Of a DNA stretch of 8,985 nt, positions 7,127 to 8,985 are shown in pieces. The position numbers and the translations under genes are program-made. Source of the stretch: JBEKEX01 sp050013615. GTDB taxonomy: Bacteria; Chloroflexota; Anaerolineae; Anaerolineales; Anaerolineaceae. Every line of letters starts with the position of its first letter. Within the stretch, counting starts at the first letter, position 1. The stretch covers positions 1 through 8,985 of the forward strand of contig JBEKEX010000191.1 of NCBI GenBank assembly GCA_050013615.1, read 5' to 3'. The notes under the pieces are model-generated. The model did not search any database and had not been told where the DNA came from. It saw only the letters and a list, made by a program, of their open reading frames with translations.

Positions 7127-7467
7127 CTAGACATCCAATCCTTCCCTGCCCAGTAGACCGAGAATTAGCGAGAGCTCGCCACGATGGTGGATCTCGTGTT
7201 CCACCAAGTGCCAGAGAATCCAATACAGGCTGAGTAAGGCATCATTTTCTGTGTGATACTTTTTCTGAAGGTCAACTTCCTCAAGCCCGGCCAAAAGCTT
7301 TTCTGTACGTTGATGGCTCTTTTTGAGCACACGCTTGATCTTGGCTTTGGTGGGATAATCGGCAAGCTCATACTCGGGCGACGGGGTTGCTTCTTTGAGC
7401 ACAATACTGCTGATCCACCATTCCTCTGCCTCCGCGATGTGCAGCATGATCTGCCCAACAGTCCATG
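7127..7467 (-). pseudogene. DinB-family protein, N-terminus lost at a sequence junction
   Basis: About 112 residues of a DinB/YfiT-like four-helix bundle are readable from about 7465 down to TAG at 7127-7129. Seen: SWTVGQIMLHIAEAEEWW, the end of helix 1 to helix 2 with the first metal-binding His, and LVEHEIHHRGELSLILGLLG, the C-terminal HxxHH block of the three-His metal site. Family members are usually about 150-170 residues and begin with a further helix of 30-50 residues, which is absent. The frame stays open upstream to an ATG at 7519, but those residues (MRRGSVAPSR...) are the antisense of the glycosidase on the plus strand and do not resemble DinB. The gene is therefore cut at about 7465, either by an assembly join or by a real rearrangement. 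Function is unknown; some relatives are thiol S-transferases or damage-inducible proteins. Listed as broken, but it may be intact in the source genome. Confidence 0.75.
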
Positions 7468-7475
7468 AAGTGGAG
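7455..7475. other. Junction where two unrelated genes are both truncated
   Basis: Left of about 7465 the minus strand encodes DinB; right of it the plus strand encodes a GH35-like enzyme. Both lose recognisable N-terminal sequence at the same place. The DinB Trp codon (7463-7465) and the GH His codon (7464-7466) overlap, so the breakpoint may lie in a few shared bases. GC content rises to the right. No inverted repeat, target duplication or integrase is seen here, so an assembly chimera or non-homologous join is more likely than a mobile element. Confidence 0.7.
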
Positions 7476-8985
7476 AAGGGGCGGTTCGACCTTGACGGAG
7501 CGACCGATCCACGCCGCAACGTAATCGGTTACCTCGACCTGGTCAAGGAACTGGGTCTGAAACTTGCTTTCAGACCGGGACCGTTTGTCTGCGCCGAGAT
7601 GGATTGGGGCGGGCATCCCTGTCGCATCGTCACGGGCGATGTACCCTGGAAGGTCCTTCAGGCCGACGGCCAGACCGCTCCGGGCTACCATATTGCCCGC
7701 AAGGAAGGGCACCAGCCCTCCTATCTGCACCCCGCCTACCTGGACGAAGTGCGCCTTTGGCTCAAGGCGGTTGATGAAGTGGCCAGGAACTACACCGTTG
7801 AGAACGACGGGCCCATCGCCACATGCAACCTCGACAACGAGGTCAGCTATATCGTGCGCGACTCCATGTTCGGGGCGGACTATAACTCCTGCGTGGTCGG
7901 CAAGGGTGGGCTGTACCATCAGTGGTTGCGCCGAAAGTATGGATCGCCGGACCGGCTTCCCTACGCCGCGCGCGTGGGCGCTTTTGAGGCGGTCGAGCCG
8001 CCGCGGGAGTTGGGTTCGGAGATGGAAAAGAACCTGATCTGGTACTTCGACTGGATCGCCTTCAAGGAGTGGCTGTTGGCTGAATACCTCCGGGTGCTGC
8101 GGCAAATGCACGTGGAAAACGGCTTGACGGGAGTGCATTTCTACACCAACCTCAATCCGCACCGCCCCGAAGGCGTGCCGACGAACTTCAAGCGTTTTGC
8201 CGAGGCAACCGGTGGATTGGTCGGCTACGACTTCTACCGCGGCACATGGCTCAAGTACTCGGGGTACTCCTCGATGGCCAGGGTCTTGAAAGTGATGGAG
8301 GCAAGCGTGCCCTTGGTCTGGTCGGCCGAATTCATGTCCGGCACATGGAAGACCGACATGACCGACAGCCGCGTGCCGCAGAACCACATGGAGTTCATGG
8401 GGTTGAGCGCCCTGGCCAATGGCTGCAAAGCCATCAGCTGGTTCATGTTCCACGACCGCGACATGTGGGGCGATGCGCCGGTCAGCGAAATGGGACACCC
8501 GCGCGAAAACCTCTCGGCCCTGCAGCGCATTCTGGGCGTGGTGAAGGGCTTGCCCGAGTGGAACTCGCTGAGGCCCGTGCATGACTTGGCCGTCGCCTAT
8601 TACCGCCCCTATATGTGGCACTGCCATCTGGGCGATCCGATGCCCTGCGCCGACGACGAGCTTCACATCGGCGATCCGCTCCTGTGGGGTGAAAAAGGCG
8701 GCGAAGCGGTAGCGGAATTTGAAGGCGCCTTTCGACTCCTCCAGCAGGCCGGGTACACGGCCGGATGTGTTGACTTGAGCGATGCGCCGGAGCGCCTCAA
8801 GAGCCATCGCGCGCTGTGGTTTGTCGGCAGCAGCTTCATTGAACCGGGAGCGGCCGCGTTACTGGCGCAGTTTGTCGAGGACGGTGGCGTGCTGATCGTT
8901 ACGCGGGCATGGCCAAGGATGGACTTGCAGGGCGGTTCGCTGAGTGTCCTCGAACTGGACTCTCCTGCGTCCGCGGAGAAGTCCT
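7464..8985 (+). CDS. GH35/GH42-like beta-galactosidase, both ends missing
   Basis: About 507 codons are open without a stop from the junction to the right edge. The first GH-like residues are HEVEKGRFDLDG, matching the HExxxGxFDF strand of GH35, which is normally preceded by further barrel sequence. Then come FRPGPFVCAEMDWGGHP (7569-7619), a hallmark of GH35; LDNEVSY with the likely acid/base Glu at 7839-7841; and VWSAEFMSGTW with the likely nucleophile Glu at 8328-8330, about 163 residues later, a normal clan GH-A spacing. From about 8583 the sequence (DLAVAYYRPYMW, then ALWFVGSSF and FVEDGGVLIV) looks like the GH42-type middle (trimerisation) domain. The likely reaction is release of terminal beta-galactose or a related sugar, with unknown substrate. 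An in-frame ATG at 7446 exists but lies in antisense DinB sequence and is unlikely to be the true start. No signal peptide can be judged. Confidence 0.8.

Noticed and set aside
6375..7130. Plus-strand open frame of about 251 codons
   Set aside because: It is antisense to the UPF0173 gene, which has complete metal-site motifs, standard length and a ribosome binding site.
7446..7463. ATG at 7446 as the start of the glycosidase
   Set aside because: It is in frame, but these bases are the antisense of the DinB helix sequence, and the glycosidase would lack the first part of its barrel.
7368..8807. Long open frame on the minus strand, about 479 codons
   Set aside because: It is antisense to the GH35-like gene, overlaps DinB in another frame, and its protein is His/Gly/Pro/Val-rich with no family resemblance. 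GC-rich coding DNA commonly leaves such open frames on the other strand.

Overview
The window is bacterial, intron-free and gene-dense. It has three parts: a D-alanylation (dlt) operon on the plus strand, a housekeeping-like group around a convergent gene pair, and a GC-rich glycosidase fragment at the right end. The organism cannot be fixed from the sequence alone. The 4981-7076 genes (an ATP-cone/uridine-kinase-like fusion and a UPF0173 hydrolase) and the long-tailed nitroreductase remind me of Anaerolineae-type Chloroflexota. That is an impression from protein style, not a search result. The dlt genes imply an envelope carrying a D-alanylated polymer, most often seen in monoderm bacteria.

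Positions 1-4163: a complete dlt set except for the 5' end of dltD, which runs off the left edge. The order is dltD-dltC-dltX-dltA-dltB, whereas the textbook Firmicutes order is dltX-A-B-C-D. DltA activates D-alanine and loads it on the carrier DltC. DltB, a membrane MBOAT protein, takes it across the membrane with the small protein DltX. DltD completes transfer to the envelope polymer. Spacing is tight, with an ATGA overlap between dltA and dltB, so one transcript is likely. The small dltX (53 codons) is easily missed. The block is visibly poorer in GC than what follows.

Positions 4200-7126: a nitroreductase-family gene on the plus strand lies 36 bases after dltB. It converges, with a 13-base gap, on a minus-strand group: a truncated DinB-family gene, a UPF0173 metal-dependent hydrolase, then an ATP-cone plus P-loop kinase protein.

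Positions 7127-8985: the minus-strand DinB gene loses its N-terminus at about 7465. At the same point a plus-strand GH35/GH42-like beta-galactosidase begins without its own N-terminus and runs open to the right edge. Two unrelated genes broken head to head at one point, with a GC rise, indicate either a chimeric assembly join or a real recombination breakpoint. Anything inferred from linkage across 7465 should be treated with caution.

There is no stretch above 300 bases without a gene. I saw no tRNA, rRNA, CRISPR array, transposase or convincing rho-independent terminator.
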